Of a DNA stretch of 47,263 nucleotides, positions 23,713 to 33,331 are shown piece after piece. Each line of letters opens with the position of its first letter. Within the stretch, counting starts at the first letter, position 1. Origin of the DNA: Cyanobacteria bacterium K_DeepCast_35m_m2_155 (GTDB lineage Bacteria > Cyanobacteriota > Cyanobacteriia > PCC-6307 > Cyanobiaceae); NCBI GenBank assembly GCA_016882285.1, contig VGQS01000005.1, positions 1 to 47,263 of the forward strand, given 5' to 3'. The position numbers and the translations under genes are program-made. The notes beneath the pieces are model-generated. The model was given only the letters and a program-made list of their open reading frames with translations. It searched no databases and had not been told where the DNA came from.

Positions 23713-24846
23713 GCGCTGCAGCAGCCTGCGGGCGGCCTCAACAATGCGGCCTGAAGAGAGGCCGTCGCCAAAGGGGTTGTGGGCCCGGGCCATGGCGTCG
23801 TATGCCGCGGCATCATCGAGCAGCAGGCTTGCCTCGCGCACGATGTCGGCCGTTGCAGTACCGATCAATTTGGCGGTGCCGGCATCGACCGCCTCGGGGC
23901 GCTCGGTGGTGCGGCGCAGCACCAGCACGGGTTTGCCCAGGGCAGGGGCCTCTTCCTGCAGCCCGCCCGAGTCGCTCAACACCAGGGTGGCCTCGCGCAT
24001 GGCCGCCACCAGTCGGTCGTAGTCGAGGGGTTCGCACAGGTGGGCGCGGGGGTGATCCCCCAGCAGAGCCTGCAGTGGCTCGCGCACCGTCGGGTTGCGG
24101 TGCAGCGGCAGCAGGATCACCAGATCGTCGTAGCGCTGCAGCAGTTGCTGCAAGGCAGCGCCGATCTCCAGCAGCCGTTCGCCCCAGTTTTCGCGCCGGT
24201 GCACCGTCACCAGCACGAGGCGCTGCGCAGCGGGATCAAAGCCCTGCAGCTCAAAGGGTGCTGCCTGCTTGGCCATCAGCAGCAGGGCGTCGATGACTGT
24301 GTTGCCTGTGGTGAGCACCTCGCCCACCACCCCGGATGCCCGGCAGTTGGCGGCTGAGCGCTCGGTCGGTGCAAAGTGCAGCTGGGCCAGCTGCGAGATC
24401 AAGCGGCGGTTGGCCTCCTCGGGGAACGGATCCAGCAGGTTGTCGGTGCGCAGCCCAGCCTCCACATGACCCACCGGGATCTGCTCATAAAACGCAGCCA
24501 GCGCCGCGGCAAAGGCGGTGGTGGTGTCACCCTGCACCAGCACCAGATCGGGGCGGTGGGCCTCAAACTCCTGCTTGAGCCCCTCCAGGGCGCTGCAGGT
24601 GATGTGGGTGAGGGTCTGCTTGGGCGCCATCAGCGCCAGATCGTGATCGGCATCGATGCCGAACAGCTCCATCACCTGGCTCACCATCTCGCGGTGCTGG
24701 CCGGTGAGCACCACCCGGGTGGCGAAATCGCTCGCTTGCTGGAACGCCTGTATGACCGGAGCCAGCTTGATCGCCTCAGGCCGGGTGCCCAGCACGATGG
24801 TGACCAGGGGAAGGCGTGTCAAAGCGGGCCGCTGACCTGGGCCCAC
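23710..24846 (-). CDS. wecB: UDP-N-acetylglucosamine 2-epimerase (non-hydrolysing)
   Basis: Interconverts UDP-GlcNAc and UDP-ManNAc for surface polysaccharide synthesis. Landmarks: VLGTRPEAIKLAPVIQAF at the start of the first Rossmann half, VLTGQHREMV, VLVQGDTTTAFAAAL, GHVEAGLRTDNLLDPFPEE-type segment with EEANRRL, VTVHRRENWG in the second half, LHRNP, DSGGLQEEAPALGKPVLVLR, and TERPEAVDAGT. All are typical of WecB/MnaA. From GTG 24846 it is 378 residues; TTG 24822 (370 residues) starts closer to the conserved LVTIVLGTRPE and is equally possible. nanE at the window's other end works on ManNAc-6-P, a related but separate reaction. Confidence 0.94.
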   Translation of the reverse strand: MGPGQRPALTRLPLVTIVLGTRPEAIKLAPVIQAFQQASDFATRVVLTGQHREMVSQVMELFGIDADHDLALMAPKQTLTHITCSALEGLKQEFEAHRPDLVLVQGDTTTAFAAALAAFYEQIPVGHVEAGLRTDNLLDPFPEEANRRLISQLAQLHFAPTERSAANCRASGVVGEVLTTGNTVIDALLLMAKQAAPFELQGFDPAAQRLVLVTVHRRENWGERLLEIGAALQQLLQRYDDLVILLPLHRNPTVREPLQALLGDHPRAHLCEPLDYDRLVAAMREATLVLSDSGGLQEEAPALGKPVLVLRRTTERPEAVDAGTAKLIGTATADIVREASLLLDDAAAYDAMARAHNPFGDGLSSGRIVEAARRLLQR

Positions 24847-24910
24847 TGTCTCATGACAGACGGGAGATTCGACGCAACACTGGGTGCCTGTGCTGCTGCT
24901 GTCAGCTGCG

Positions 24911-26149
24911 ATGACATCCGTTGAGTCTTCCAGTCCGTTTCCGCGCACCAGCCCGTTCCCGGCGGCCAGTCCCTTCCCAGCGGCGAATCCCTTTCCCGCG
25001 GCTCCCCCGGCGGCCCCCCCACCGCGGGCATCAGCAGCCCCAGAAGCCGTTGTCCCTGCTGCAGCGCCAGCTCCAGCTGCTGACGGCACCCCCTCGAGCC
25101 TGGAGGAGATCGTGCGCATCGCCCATCAGCAAGGGCATAGCGACGTGCACCTGGGCATTGGTGAAGAGCCCCGCTACCGGGCTCGCGGCGAAATGGTGCG
25201 CACCGGCTGGCCGGTGACCGATGCGGCCACCTTTGCCCGCTGGCTGCGCGAGATCCTCAGCCCGGCTGAGATCGACAGCTTCCAGCGCGACAAGGAGTAC
25301 GACGGCTCGCACGCCTTCAGCTTCGTGCGGGTGCGCATCAACCTGCTCGACTCGCTGCGCGGCCAGGCGATGGTGCTGCGCCTGATCCCCCAGACGATCG
25401 CCACCCTCGACGATCTCAAGTTGCCCGATGTATTGCGTGATCTGGCCGCCAGACCCAAGGGGCTGATCCTGGTGACAGGGCCCACCGGCAGCGGCAAGAG
25501 CACAACCCTGGCGGCGATGATCGATTGGATCAACTCCAACATGAGCCGCCACATCCTCACGATTGAGGATCCGGTCGAGTTTGTGCACGAGAGTCGGCAG
25601 TCGCTGGTGCGGCACCGCGAGGTGGGCCAGCACACCAAGGTGTTTCACAACGCGCTGCGGGCTGCCCTGCGCGAAGACCCCGATGTGATTCTGATCGGCG
25701 AGATCCGCGACCAGGAAACCCTGGCCACCGCGATCGAGGCCTCCCAGACCGGCCACCTGGTGTTCGGCACCCTGCACACCAACTCGGCCGTCAAGACGAT
25801 TGAGCGCATCCTGGGCCTGTATCCCGCGGCCGAGCAGGAGGCGATCCGCCGCTCGGTCTCCGAGTCGCTGCTGGGGGTGGTGGCCCAGGGCCTGCTCAAG
25901 ACGGCCGATGGCAAGCGCTGCGCCTATCACGACATCTTGATCAACACCGATGCCTGCAAGGACTACATCCTGCGGGGTGAGCTTGATGCGATCGAGGAGA
26001 TCATGGCCCGCAGCGGCTTCGACGGCATGCAGACCGCCAACCAGGCCCTGCAGAAGCTCGTCGAAGACGGGCGCTGCACAGCCGATGATGCGCTGGCCCA
26101 GAGCCTCAAGCCCAACGAGCTGGCCCAGGCGCTGCGGGGGCGCACCTGA
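24911..26149 (+). CDS. pilT: PilT-type retraction ATPase with a Pro-Phe-rich N-terminal tail
   Basis: Hexameric ATPase that depolymerises type IV pilins, needed for twitching and DNA uptake. The core (about 62-405) has LEEIVRIAHQQGHSDVHLGIG, Walker A GPTGSGKST (190-198), the Asp box IEDPVEFVH, Walker B DVILIGEIRDQET, and the His box GTLHTNSAVKTIERI. Unlike most PilT proteins (about 345-370 residues) it has a 60-residue disordered leader with four PFP units: SPFPRT, SPFPAA, SPFPAA, NPFPAA. ATG 24911 is in frame and the leader shows normal coding bias. Plus-strand neighbours are unrelated; no pil genes are nearby. Confidence 0.93.
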   Translation: MTSVESSSPFPRTSPFPAASPFPAANPFPAAPPAAPPPRASAAPEAVVPAAAPAPAADGTPSSLEEIVRIAHQQGHSDVHLGIGEEPRYRARGEMVRTGWPVTDAATFARWLREILSPAEIDSFQRDKEYDGSHAFSFVRVRINLLDSLRGQAMVLRLIPQTIATLDDLKLPDVLRDLAARPKGLILVTGPTGSGKSTTLAAMIDWINSNMSRHILTIEDPVEFVHESRQSLVRHREVGQHTKVFHNALRAALREDPDVILIGEIRDQETLATAIEASQTGHLVFGTLHTNSAVKTIERILGLYPAAEQEAIRRSVSESLLGVVAQGLLKTADGKRCAYHDILINTDACKDYILRGELDAIEEIMARSGFDGMQTANQALQKLVEDGRCTADDALAQSLKPNELAQALRGRT

Positions 26150-26150
26150 A

Positions 26151-26309
26151 CTAGGAGTGGGCCAGGCGTGCGATCAACAGCACACTGAGGCCGACCGACA
26201 GCCCCAGCATCGCCAGGCGTCCATTCCAGATCTCGGCCTGAGGGGTGAAACCGCGTCGCCAGGCATTCAGCTCACGGCCGCTGACCTGTTCCTGCTCCAC
26301 AGGTTCCAT
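26151..26309 (-). CDS. hli: High-light-inducible protein (one-helix chlorophyll a/b-binding-like)
   Basis: 52 residues, ATG at 26309 to TAG at 26151-26153. The single membrane helix carries the conserved Chl-binding motif AEIWNGRLAMLGL (25-37; Glu26, Asn29 and Arg31 bind chlorophyll and form the helix-helix salt bridge in the family). The N-terminal 24 residues are hydrophilic. Hli proteins bind chlorophyll and carotenoid, protect photosystem assembly intermediates and dissipate excess light. The gene is convergent with pilT (one base between stops) and lies just downstream of tsaD on the same strand, 36 bases after its stop codon. Short length makes it easy to miss. Confidence 0.93.
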   Translation of the reverse strand: MEPVEQEQVSGRELNAWRRGFTPQAEIWNGRLAMLGLSVGLSVLLIARLAHS

Positions 26310-26345
26310 CGTGACCCTGCCTCGGGGGCCAAAAGCCTAGACGCA

Positions 26346-27401
26346 TCAGAAGGGCGCCGGGTCACGCTGCAGGGCAGCGGCCTCTTCCAGCGGCCAGCGG
26401 GCCGCAACACCCAGCTGGCAGACACTGCTGGCTTGCCGGCTGAGCCACTGGCAGGCCGCCACCCCGATCATGGCGGCGTTGTCGGTGCAGTACGCCAGCG
26501 GTGCCAGGCGCCACTGCAGCCCGTGCTGCTGGCAGGCCTGCTCGAGCAGGGCTCTGAGCCTGAGGTTGGCCGCCACGCCGCCGACTAACACCAGCGTGCC
26601 GAGGTTCTGCTCGCGCGCGCAGCGGCAGCTGCGCTCCACCAGCACCTCGGCCACCACGTGCTCAAAACTGGCCGCCAGATCGGCCACCGGCAGGGGTGCA
26701 GCCTCGCGCTCGAGCGCCTTGACCTGCCTGAGCATGGCGGTTTTGAGACCGCTGAAGCTGAAGTCATAGGGATAGAAGCCACCCCCCGGTTTCGAGACCC
26801 GCCCCTTGGGCAGATCGAAGCGCTGCGGGTCTCCGCCAACAGCTGCTGCCGCCAGTGCCGGCCCGCCGGGATACCCCAGCCCCAGCAGCCGCGCCACCTT
26901 GTCAAAGGCTTCGCCAGCGGCATCGTCGTGGCTGCGGCCCAGCCGCGTGTAGCCGCCGGGGCCATCGACCCGCACCAGCTCGGTGTGGCCGCCACTGACC
27001 AGCAGCACCAGATAGGGCGGCGCTGGCGGCGTGGCATCAAGTTGCGCCGAACAGAGATGGCCTTCGAGGTGATGAATGCCGACAAAGGGCTTGCCGTGCA
27101 GCCGTGCCAATGTGCGGCCCGTGACCGAGGCCACCAGCAGGGCCCCTGCCAGCCCCGGGGCCACGGTGGCGGCAATGCCGTCAAGCTCGTCCATGGCCAC
27201 GCCGCTCACGGCCATGACCTGCTCGATGAGGCCAGGCAGGGCTTCGACATGGCGCCTTGAGGCGATTTCGGGCACGACGCCGCCCCAGCGGGCGTGCTCG
27301 GCCACCTGAGAGGCGACGGCATCGGCCAGCACCGTCGTGCCGCGCACAACGGCGGCAGCCGACTCGTCACAACTTGTTTCGAGGGCCAGAACCGTGGGCA
27401 T
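26346..27401 (-). CDS. tsaD: tRNA threonylcarbamoyladenosine synthase subunit TsaD
   Basis: ASKHA-fold metalloenzyme that, with TsaB and TsaE, transfers threonylcarbamoyl to A37 of ANN-decoding tRNAs. Start [16 protein letters not shown]; metal ligands in GIHHLEGHL (the HxxxH pair); phosphate loops VSGGHTELV and [11 protein letters not shown]; ligand Asp in [10 protein letters not shown]. 351 residues is the usual length. Divergent from psaF with 59 bases between the start codons, so both promoters lie in that gap. The pairing of tsaD with psaFJ is common in cyanobacterial genomes as I know them. Confidence 0.97.
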   Translation of the reverse strand: MPTVLALETSCDESAAAVVRGTTVLADAVASQVAEHARWGGVVPEIASRRHVEALPGLIEQVMAVSGVAMDELDGIAATVAPGLAGALLVASVTGRTLARLHGKPFVGIHHLEGHLCSAQLDATPPAPPYLVLLVSGGHTELVRVDGPGGYTRLGRSHDDAAGEAFDKVARLLGLGYPGGPALAAAAVGGDPQRFDLPKGRVSKPGGGFYPYDFSFSGLKTAMLRQVKALEREAAPLPVADLAASFEHVVAEVLVERSCRCAREQNLGTLVLVGGVAANLRLRALLEQACQQHGLQWRLAPLAYCTDNAAMIGVAACQWLSRQASSVCQLGVAARWPLEEAAALQRDPAPF

Positions 27402-27460
27402 CGAACCTGTCGGGCTCCCCTACTGTCCGCTGGTGACATCCTGCCCTGCGGCTCGACCCG

Positions 27461-27952
27461 ATGCGCCGTCTTTTCCCTCGGCTGTTCGCAGCACTGCTTT
27501 CCATCTTCCTGCTGATCGGTGTGGCGCCTGCGGCCCACGCTGATGTGGCTGGTCTGACCCCCTGCAGCGAGAGCGCCCGCTTCCAGCAGCGCGTTGCTGC
27601 CGCCAAGACCGATCAGGCCAAGGCTCGCTTTGCCATGTACAGCCAGGCGGTCTGTGGCGCCGATGGCCTGCCCCACCTGATCGTCGATGGTCGCTGGAGC
27701 CACGCCGGTGACTTCATGATCCCCGGTATCGCCTTCCTCTACATCGCCGGCTGCATCGGCTGGGCTGGCCGCAGCTACATCATGGCTGTGCGCAGCCGCA
27801 AGGATGCCACCATGGCTGAAATCCAAATTGATGTGCCCCTGGCGCTCAAGTGCACCATCGGTTCAGCCACCTGGCCCCTGGCAGCACTGGCTGAATTCAA
27901 GGGCGGCAAACTGCTGGAAGACGACAGCAAGGTCACGGTTTCACCCCGCTGA
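27461..27952 (+). CDS. psaF: Photosystem I subunit III (plastocyanin/cyt c6 docking)
   Basis: 163-residue precursor. Signal peptide of 27 residues ends at AAHA; the mature protein begins DVAGLTPC. Two cysteines (Cys35, Cys65) match the conserved lumenal disulfide. A membrane helix covers about 84-110 (GDFMIPGIAFLYIAGCIGW), followed by the stromal tail ending in DDSKVTVSPR. PsaF sits at the edge of photosystem I and helps dock the electron donor. A TACTGT hexamer at 27421-27426 is a possible weak -10 box 35 bases upstream of the start. psaJ follows after 42 bases. Confidence 0.97.
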   Translation: MRRLFPRLFAALLSIFLLIGVAPAAHADVAGLTPCSESARFQQRVAAAKTDQAKARFAMYSQAVCGADGLPHLIVDGRWSHAGDFMIPGIAFLYIAGCIGWAGRSYIMAVRSRKDATMAEIQIDVPLALKCTIGSATWPLAALAEFKGGKLLEDDSKVTVSPR

Positions 27953-27994
27953 TCGTCCTCCTCTTTTCTTCAACCCGGCATCTGCTTTGAAGCC

Positions 27995-28111
27995 ATGAAA
28001 AAATTTCTGACCACAGCTCCAGTGTTTGCGGCGATTTGGTTCACCATCACCGCTGGAATCATGATCGAGTTCAACCGCTTCTTCCCTGATCTGCTGTTCC
28101 ATCCCCTCTGA
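27995..28111 (+). CDS. psaJ: Photosystem I subunit IX
   Basis: 38 residues, a single-helix membrane subunit next to PsaF that stabilises it and binds chlorophyll and carotene. Sequence opens [15 protein letters not shown] and closes with [14 protein letters not shown], the conserved PsaJ ends. Glu25 and Asn27 lie at the family's polar site after the helix. Co-transcribed with psaF (42-base gap) and followed within 24 bases by a strong terminator. The short reading frame is easily missed. Confidence 0.95.
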   Translation: MKKFLTTAPVFAAIWFTITAGIMIEFNRFFPDLLFHPL

Positions 28112-28134
28112 ACCAAGCGGTTCATAGGGTTATG

Positions 28135-28160
28135 GCGGCCCCCGTCGGGGCCGCTTTTTT
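28135..28160 (+). terminator. Intrinsic terminator of psaFJ
   Basis: GCGGCCCC (28135-28142), loop CGTC, GGGGCCGC (28147-28154), then six T. An eight-base perfect stem 23 bases after the psaJ stop. It is the only canonical terminator found between convergent genes in the window; on the opposite strand gmk ends 12 bases beyond it, and there the stem is not followed by T. Confidence 0.92.
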
Positions 28161-28172
28161 ATTGGCGCCGCG

Positions 28173-28733
28173 TCACAGGCCCATCAGCGCTTCGAGTTCG
28201 CCCAGGGCCACCTCGAGGTCGCCATTGATCAAGGCGGCATCAAATTCTGATTCGGCGGCCAGCTCAATGCGGGCGCGCTGCAACCGCCTGGCGATGGCCT
28301 CGTCTGAGTCGGTGCCGCGGCCACGAATGCGGGCTTCGAGTTCCTCGAGCGAGGGGGGTTTGATGAACAACTGGAAGCCTGCCGCAAAACTCTTGCGCAC
28401 CTGCCTGGCCCCTTCCAGTTCGATTTCAAGCAGCACCGGCCGGCCTGCTTCCAGCTGACGCTCCACCGGTTGGCGCGGGGTCCCATAGAGGTTGCCGGCG
28501 AATTCAGCCCATTCCAGGAATCCCCCTGCAGCGATCTGAGCCTCGAAGGCTTCGCGGTTCAGGAAGAAATAGTGAACCCCGTCCTGCTCGCCGCTGCGCG
28601 GGGCCCTGGTGGTGGCCGAGATCGACAGCCAGATTTCGGGATGCCGCTCCAGCAGCCGCCCCACCAAGGTGCCCTTGCCGACGCCGCTGGGGCCGGTCAG
28701 GACCGTCAGTCGCCCTGGGTTGGCTTGGCTCAT
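28173..28733 (-). CDS. gmk: Guanylate kinase
   Basis: ATP + GMP to ADP + GDP. P-loop [12 protein letters not shown] (about 12-23), GMP-binding [21 protein letters not shown] (two adjoining segments), then [10 protein letters not shown], and the lid with IFIKPPS-like [21 protein letters not shown]. 186 residues from ATG 28733, the usual size; in-frame codons upstream have no conserved sequence. Convergent with psaFJ and divergent from the NFACT gene. Confidence 0.97.
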   Translation of the reverse strand: MSQANPGRLTVLTGPSGVGKGTLVGRLLERHPEIWLSISATTRAPRSGEQDGVHYFFLNREAFEAQIAAGGFLEWAEFAGNLYGTPRQPVERQLEAGRPVLLEIELEGARQVRKSFAAGFQLFIKPPSLEELEARIRGRGTDSDEAIARRLQRARIELAAESEFDAALINGDLEVALGELEALMGL

Positions 28734-28809
28734 GACAACGGCGGCTCTGGCGACAGGGCGATCCTGACAGCAGAGTATTGGTGCGTTCCAGCTCCCATCG
28801 CCCCCAGCC

Positions 28810-30522
28810 GTGGCTGCACCAGTGAGCAAGCTTCAGGCGATGGATCTCACCAGCCTCAGGGCCGTGCTGGCTGAGCTGGGTCCCGCTGTGCTGCCATCCC
28901 GTTTTGAAAAGGCCCAGCAGGTCGATGCGCAGACGATTCAGCTGGGCCTGCGCACGTTGGCTGGCACCACCTGGCTGGAGCTCAGTTGGCTGGCGGAAGC
29001 TCCACGCCTGCATGCCATTGCCCCACCGCCCCGTCAGGGGGAGGGCAGCACCCTGGCGCAGCAGCTCCAGCACGGGCTGCGCGGGCTGGCCTTGGTGGCC
29101 ATCACGCAGCAGGGCTGGGAGCGGGTGGTCGAGCTGGGTTTTGCACGCCGGCCTGGTGAGCCACCCGAGCGCAGCTTGGTGCTGGAGCTCATGGGTCGCC
29201 ACAGCAACCTGTTTTTGCTCGATGCCCAGCGCCAGGTGATCAGCCTGGCGCGGCAGGTGCGTGAGCAGCAATCGCGCTTGCGGCCGATCAGCACCGGCGA
29301 CCTTTACCAGGCACCACCCCCGCTGCAAGGGGAGCCCCCGTCAAGCCGGGAACCCATGGAGCGCTGGCTGCAGCGCCTGCAGCTGCAGCCCCTGCCACTA
29401 GGTCAGGCGCTGCTGCGCAGTTACCAGGGGGTCAGCCCGGCGCTGCTCGATCAGCTGATCGGCCCTGAGCTGGCGGCCCAACCTGCCACTGCGCTGAACG
29501 CTGCGCAGTGGCAGCTGGTGCGCCAGCGCTGGTTGCAGTGGCTCGAAGCCCTCGACGCGCAACGCTTTGGCTTCAGCGCCCACGGGTCTGGTTATTGCTG
29601 TTGGAGCAGCAGCGATGCATCGCCCTCTGGCCCTGCGCCTTGTGCCCTGAGCCTCAACGCGGCCGTGGCCCGGTATTACGGCGATGGCTTGGCGGCCAGG
29701 CAACGGCAGGCGATGCAGCAGCAGTGGCGCCAGCGCCTCAGCCAGCAGCACCTGCGCGAGCAGCGGCTGCTCGCCCAGCAGCATTTGCTGCTGGGCGAAA
29801 GCGAGCGTGCCGATGCCCTCCAACAGCAGGCCGATGCCCTGCTCTGCCAGGCCAATCCCTCGCGCGCGAGCGTTGATGAGGCCCAGTCGCTCTACAAGCG
29901 CGCCCGGCGGCTGCGGCGCTCCGCGGCCGTGATCAGCGGGCGAATCGGCTTGCATCAGCAGCGTCTGGCCTGGCTCGAGACCAGCCTCACCTATCTCGAG
30001 CAGGCTGAAACCCTTGCGCAACTCAAGGATCTGGCGCTCGAGCTGGGCGCCCTCGAGGCGCGCGCTGAGCCTCGAGGACGCTCCGGCAAGGGTGCGCGGC
30101 GCTCGCCAGCAGATCCGCCGCCCCAGCCGCTGGAGCTGCGCTCCCCAGGCGGCCTGCGCCTGCAGGTGGGCCGCAACCACCGTCAGAACGAGTGGATCAG
30201 CCTGCGCCAGGCACGCCGCGGGGACCTCTGGTTTCACGCGCAGGAATGCCCGGGCAGTCATGTGGTGCTGAAATCCTCTGAGCAGGCCTGTGGCGACGCC
30301 GATGTGGCCGCGGCCGCCCATGTGGCTGCCTATTTCAGCCGCGGCCGCGGCAACGCGCGGGTGCCGGTGGTCATGGTGCAGACCACAGAACTGCAGCGCA
30401 TTCCTGGAGCCCAGCCGGGCACGGTGCGCCATGGCGGTGGCGAGGTGCTGTGGGGTGAGCCGTCCCAGGCCGCCGCGCTGCTCGCCGCAGCCCCTAGCCT
30501 GCCGGTGGAGCCCAGCGCATGA
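28810..30522 (+). CDS. NFACT-family RNA-binding protein (Rqc2/RqcH-like)
   Basis: 570 residues. The NFACT-N domain begins [20 protein letters not shown] and contains [18 protein letters not shown] coiled-coil/HhH region (about 285-400, rich in Gln/Arg/Leu) follows. The C-terminal NFACT-R (DUF814) domain has [35 protein letters not shown] and the closing [16 protein letters not shown]. Family members bind obstructed 50S subunits and tRNA-Ala and add C-terminal alanine tails that mark stalled peptides for degradation. Start is GTG 28810; GTG 28822 and ATG 28840 are in-frame alternatives, the last just before DLTSLRAV. Shares ATGA with tatC. Confidence 0.88.
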   Translation: MAAPVSKLQAMDLTSLRAVLAELGPAVLPSRFEKAQQVDAQTIQLGLRTLAGTTWLELSWLAEAPRLHAIAPPPRQGEGSTLAQQLQHGLRGLALVAITQQGWERVVELGFARRPGEPPERSLVLELMGRHSNLFLLDAQRQVISLARQVREQQSRLRPISTGDLYQAPPPLQGEPPSSREPMERWLQRLQLQPLPLGQALLRSYQGVSPALLDQLIGPELAAQPATALNAAQWQLVRQRWLQWLEALDAQRFGFSAHGSGYCCWSSSDASPSGPAPCALSLNAAVARYYGDGLAARQRQAMQQQWRQRLSQQHLREQRLLAQQHLLLGESERADALQQQADALLCQANPSRASVDEAQSLYKRARRLRRSAAVISGRIGLHQQRLAWLETSLTYLEQAETLAQLKDLALELGALEARAEPRGRSGKGARRSPADPPPQPLELRSPGGLRLQVGRNHRQNEWISLRQARRGDLWFHAQECPGSHVVLKSSEQACGDADVAAAAHVAAYFSRGRGNARVPVVMVQTTELQRIPGAQPGTVRHGGGEVLWGEPSQAAALLAAAPSLPVEPSA

Positions 30523-31328
30523 GCGACAGCAACCTTCAGCCCCCTGCCGAACCCCTGGCGCCACCGCCGCCGATCCGGGTGGACGTGTCTGCGGGAGCGC
30601 GCTCTGAGGAGTTTCCAGGCGAGGTCGAGATGAGCCTGGTCGATCACCTCGAAGAGCTCAGGCGCCGCATTCTGCGCAGTCTGCTGGTGGTGGTGGTCGC
30701 CGCCGCCGGCTGCCTGCTGCTGGTGCGGCCGCTGGTGCGCCTGCTGGAGATGCCCGCCAGTGGCATTCGCTTTTTGCAGTTGGCACCGGGCGAATTTTTG
30801 CTGGTTTCGCTCAAGGTCGCCGGCTATGCGGGCCTCACCCTGGCGCTGCCCTACGTGCTGTACGAGGCGCTCTCGTTTGTGCTGCCTGGCCTGAGCCGCA
30901 GCGAGCGCCGTCTGGTGGCCCCGGCCGTGGCGGGCTCCGCTGTGCTGTTCGCCGCCGGACTTGCGTTTGCCTGGTGGGCCCTGGTGCCCGCGGCATTGCA
31001 GTTTTTGGTCAGCTACGGCGCCGACGTGGTGGAGCCTGCCTGGTCGATCGAGCGCTATCTCGACTTTGTGTTGTTGCTCATGCTGGCGACAGCCCTGGCG
31101 TTCCAGCTGCCGGTCCTGCAGCTGTTGCTTGGGCTGCTGGGGCTGGTGCGTTGGCGCACGATGCTGGGGGCCTGGCGCTGGGTGGTGTTGATCGCTGCCG
31201 TGGCAGGTGCGGTGCTGACCCCATCGACCGATCCACTGACCATGCTGTTGCTCAGCGGGGCGATCACGGTGCTGTTCTTGCTGGGTGTGGCCCTGGTCGC
31301 CTTGAGCGAAACACTGCGGCCTGCTTAA
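30519..31328 (+). CDS. tatC: Sec-independent protein translocase TatC
   Basis: Multi-helix core of the twin-arginine translocon; it recognises RR signal peptides and exports folded proteins. 269 residues with a hydrophilic N-terminus (about 35 residues) before MSLVDHLEELRRRILRSL, the conserved TatC opening. Phe-rich AGLTLALPYVLYEALSFVLPGLSRSERR is the conserved second periplasmic segment and start of helix 3. Six membrane helices in total. It immediately precedes petC, whose product (Rieske protein) is a known Tat substrate in cyanobacteria. Coupled to the NFACT gene by ATGA. Confidence 0.96.
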   Translation: MSDSNLQPPAEPLAPPPPIRVDVSAGARSEEFPGEVEMSLVDHLEELRRRILRSLLVVVVAAAGCLLLVRPLVRLLEMPASGIRFLQLAPGEFLLVSLKVAGYAGLTLALPYVLYEALSFVLPGLSRSERRLVAPAVAGSAVLFAAGLAFAWWALVPAALQFLVSYGADVVEPAWSIERYLDFVLLLMLATALAFQLPVLQLLLGLLGLVRWRTMLGAWRWVVLIAAVAGAVLTPSTDPLTMLLLSGAITVLFLLGVALVALSETLRPA

Positions 31329-31648
31329 AGCAGAAATTCGCTGGCCCGCCCGTTCGGTAGCTCCAGGGCCAGTGACAGGGCTTTGCCCAGCCGCGGGCGG
31401 TCGCTGCAGGTCTCCAGCCAGCGGCGCACCTCAGCAGCGACGCCCAGGCTGTTGAGCAGCAGCACCAGCTCGTGGATGTGGCGCTCATAGTCCTCGCGAC
31501 TCAACGGGAAGGACTGTTGCTCCTGGTAGGCCCACATGACCTGCAGGTAGACGCGGCCGCGGCGTTGCACCAGTTGCAGGTCGTACGAGGCTTGCCAGCG
31601 CTGCTGCAGCAGGTTGATGACTTCAGCAGCGCTCAACGGAGTGTCCAT
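31325..31648 (-). CDS. DUF3067-family protein
   Basis: 107 residues from ATG 31648. Matches the small cyanobacterial/chloroplast family DUF3067 by pattern: N-terminal [20 protein letters not shown], central [19 protein letters not shown], then [20 protein letters not shown] and C-terminal [11 protein letters not shown]. Predicted soluble mixed alpha/beta; no cysteine pair for metal binding apart from one Cys in LETCSDRP. Family function unknown. It is divergent from petC (131 bases between starts) and its stop overlaps the tatC stop by four bases. Its place between tatC and petC suggests a photosynthetic link but does not prove one. Confidence 0.82.
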   Translation of the reverse strand: MDTPLSAAEVINLLQQRWQASYDLQLVQRRGRVYLQVMWAYQEQQSFPLSREDYERHIHELVLLLNSLGVAAEVRRWLETCSDRPRLGKALSLALELPNGRASEFLL

Positions 31649-31737
31649 GGGACGGCGTCTGGGCGGGCTGCTCACAACAGCATGTTGCAACCCCTCGGAT
31701 CTTGGCCGCGGGCCGGCGCGATGGGGCAGGGGCAAGT

Positions 31738-31743
31738 TCTAAT
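31738..31743 (+). promoter_or_regulatory. Possible -10 box upstream of petC
   Basis: TCTAAT, five of six bases matching TATAAT, 36 bases before the petC ATG in the divergent DUF3067/petC gap. No -35 match is seen at 16-18 bases. Downstream, GGCGC and GCGCC (about 31746-31761) could form a small hairpin in the leader. Confidence 0.3.
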
Positions 31744-31779
31744 GTGGCGCCACGTTGCGCCGGCTTCCGGACTGCCCGC

Positions 31780-32328
31780 ATGACCCAGATCCCAGCAGCC
31801 TCTTCTGGCGGTGACGTGCCCGGCATGGGCCGGCGTCAGTTCATGAATCTGCTGACCTTCGGTTCGGTCACAGGGGTTGCGCTCGGCGCCCTGTATCCGG
31901 TGGTCAATTACTTCATTCCCCCGCGCGCCGCCGGCGGCGGTGGTGGCACCTCAGCCAAGGACGAGCTGGGCAACAACGTCACCGCCAGTGGCTGGCTGTC
32001 GACCCACAAGGACGGTGATCGCTCGCTGGTGCAGGGGCTCAAGGGCGATCCCACCTACTTGATCGTCGAAGGCAGTGACGCCATCGGCAGCTACGGCATC
32101 AACGCCATCTGCACCCACCTGGGTTGTGTTGTGCCCTGGAACAGCGGCCAGAACAAATTCATGTGCCCTTGCCATGGCTCCCAGTACGACGCCACCGGCA
32201 AGGTCGTGCGGGGCCCTGCACCGCTCTCGCTGGCCCTGGCCCATGTGTCGGTCGAGAACGACAACGTGTTCTTGAGCCAGTGGACCGAGACCGATTTCCG
32301 CACCGGTGACAAGCCCTGGTGGGCCTGA
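31780..32328 (+). CDS. petC: Cytochrome b6f Rieske iron-sulfur protein
   Basis: 182 residues. N-terminal twin-arginine motif [11 protein letters not shown] followed by one uncleaved membrane anchor (about 20-45) and a Gly-rich hinge (AAGGGGGTS). The soluble domain binds a 2Fe-2S cluster through CTHLGC and CPCHGS, whose cysteines and histidines are all present, and [11 protein letters not shown] follows as the proline loop. It oxidises plastoquinol and passes electrons to cytochrome f. Start ATG 31780. petA follows after 32 bases; tatC, its likely exporter, lies upstream. Confidence 0.98.
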   Translation: MTQIPAASSGGDVPGMGRRQFMNLLTFGSVTGVALGALYPVVNYFIPPRAAGGGGGTSAKDELGNNVTASGWLSTHKDGDRSLVQGLKGDPTYLIVEGSDAIGSYGINAICTHLGCVVPWNSGQNKFMCPCHGSQYDATGKVVRGPAPLSLALAHVSVENDNVFLSQWTETDFRTGDKPWWA

Positions 32329-32360
32329 TCTCGTTTTCTGCCATCGCCATCAGACCTGCC

Positions 32361-33308
32361 ATGCGTCGCCTTTTCTCCTCACTGACCGGTTCACTGCTCG
32401 GCCTGAGCCTGATGCTCTCCGTGCTGTTCACCGCCGCCAGCCCCAGCTGGGCTTACCCCTTCTGGGCGCAGCAGAACTACGCCAGCCCGCGTGAAGCCAC
32501 TGGCAAGATCGTCTGCGCGAACTGCCATCTGGCCAAGAAACCCACCCGCATTGAGGTTCCCCAGGCCGTGATGCCCGACACCGTCTTCAAGGCGGTCGTC
32601 GAGATTCCCTACGACACCTCCGTGCAGCAAGTTGCCGGTGATGGCAGCTCCACGGGTCTCAACGTCGGGGCTGTGTTGATGCTTCCCGATGGCTTCACCC
32701 TGGCTCCCCAGGAGCGCATGAGCGATGAGCTCAAGGAGGAGACCGCCGGGATCTACTTCACCCAGTATTCCGACGAGCTGCCCAACACCTACATCGTTGG
32801 CCCCCTGCCTGGTGATCAGCATCAGGAGATCGTCTTTCCGATCCTGTCACCAGATCCTGCTGCTGACAGCTCCATCCACTTCGGCAAATACAGCATCCAC
32901 GTCGGCGGTAACCGTGGCCGCGGCCAGGTGTATCCCACCGGTGAGAAGAGCAACAACGGTGTCTTCACCGCACCTGCTGCAGGAACCATCGCTTCGATTG
33001 CTCCTGGCGATGGTGGCGCGACTGTTGTGACCATCAGCACCGAGGACGGTGGTTCCCTCAGCGAAACCGTGCCGGCTGGCCCCACCCTGACCGTGGCTGT
33101 GGGCGATGCCGTGGCTGCCGGCGGGGCGTTGACCAATGACCCCAACGTGGGTGGCTTTGGACAGATCGACACCGAGATCGTGCTGCAGAACCCGGTTCGC
33201 ATCTATGGCCTGCTGGCCTTCTTTGCGGCGGTTGCTCTGGCCCAGATCATGCTGGTGCTCAAAAAGCGTCAGGTCGAGAAGGTTCAGGCTGCCGAGGGTC
33301 TGGTCTGA
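32361..33308 (+). CDS. petA: Cytochrome f
   Basis: 315-residue precursor from ATG 32361. Signal peptide of 31 residues ends in SPSWA. Mature Tyr (residue 32, in YPFWAQQNY) provides the unusual N-terminal amine ligand to haem. The haem site is CANCH (52-56). A long lumenal beta-sheet domain has [16 protein letters not shown] and [20 protein letters not shown] as family signatures. One C-terminal helix (about 275-297) ends in [11 protein letters not shown]. Operon with petC. It carries electrons from PetC to plastocyanin or cytochrome c6. Confidence 0.98.
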   Translation: MRRLFSSLTGSLLGLSLMLSVLFTAASPSWAYPFWAQQNYASPREATGKIVCANCHLAKKPTRIEVPQAVMPDTVFKAVVEIPYDTSVQQVAGDGSSTGLNVGAVLMLPDGFTLAPQERMSDELKEETAGIYFTQYSDELPNTYIVGPLPGDQHQEIVFPILSPDPAADSSIHFGKYSIHVGGNRGRGQVYPTGEKSNNGVFTAPAAGTIASIAPGDGGATVVTISTEDGGSLSETVPAGPTLTVAVGDAVAAGGALTNDPNVGGFGQIDTEIVLQNPVRIYGLLAFFAAVALAQIMLVLKKRQVEKVQAAEGLV

Positions 33309-33331
33309 TCGTTCTGATCCAACGCCTGGCT

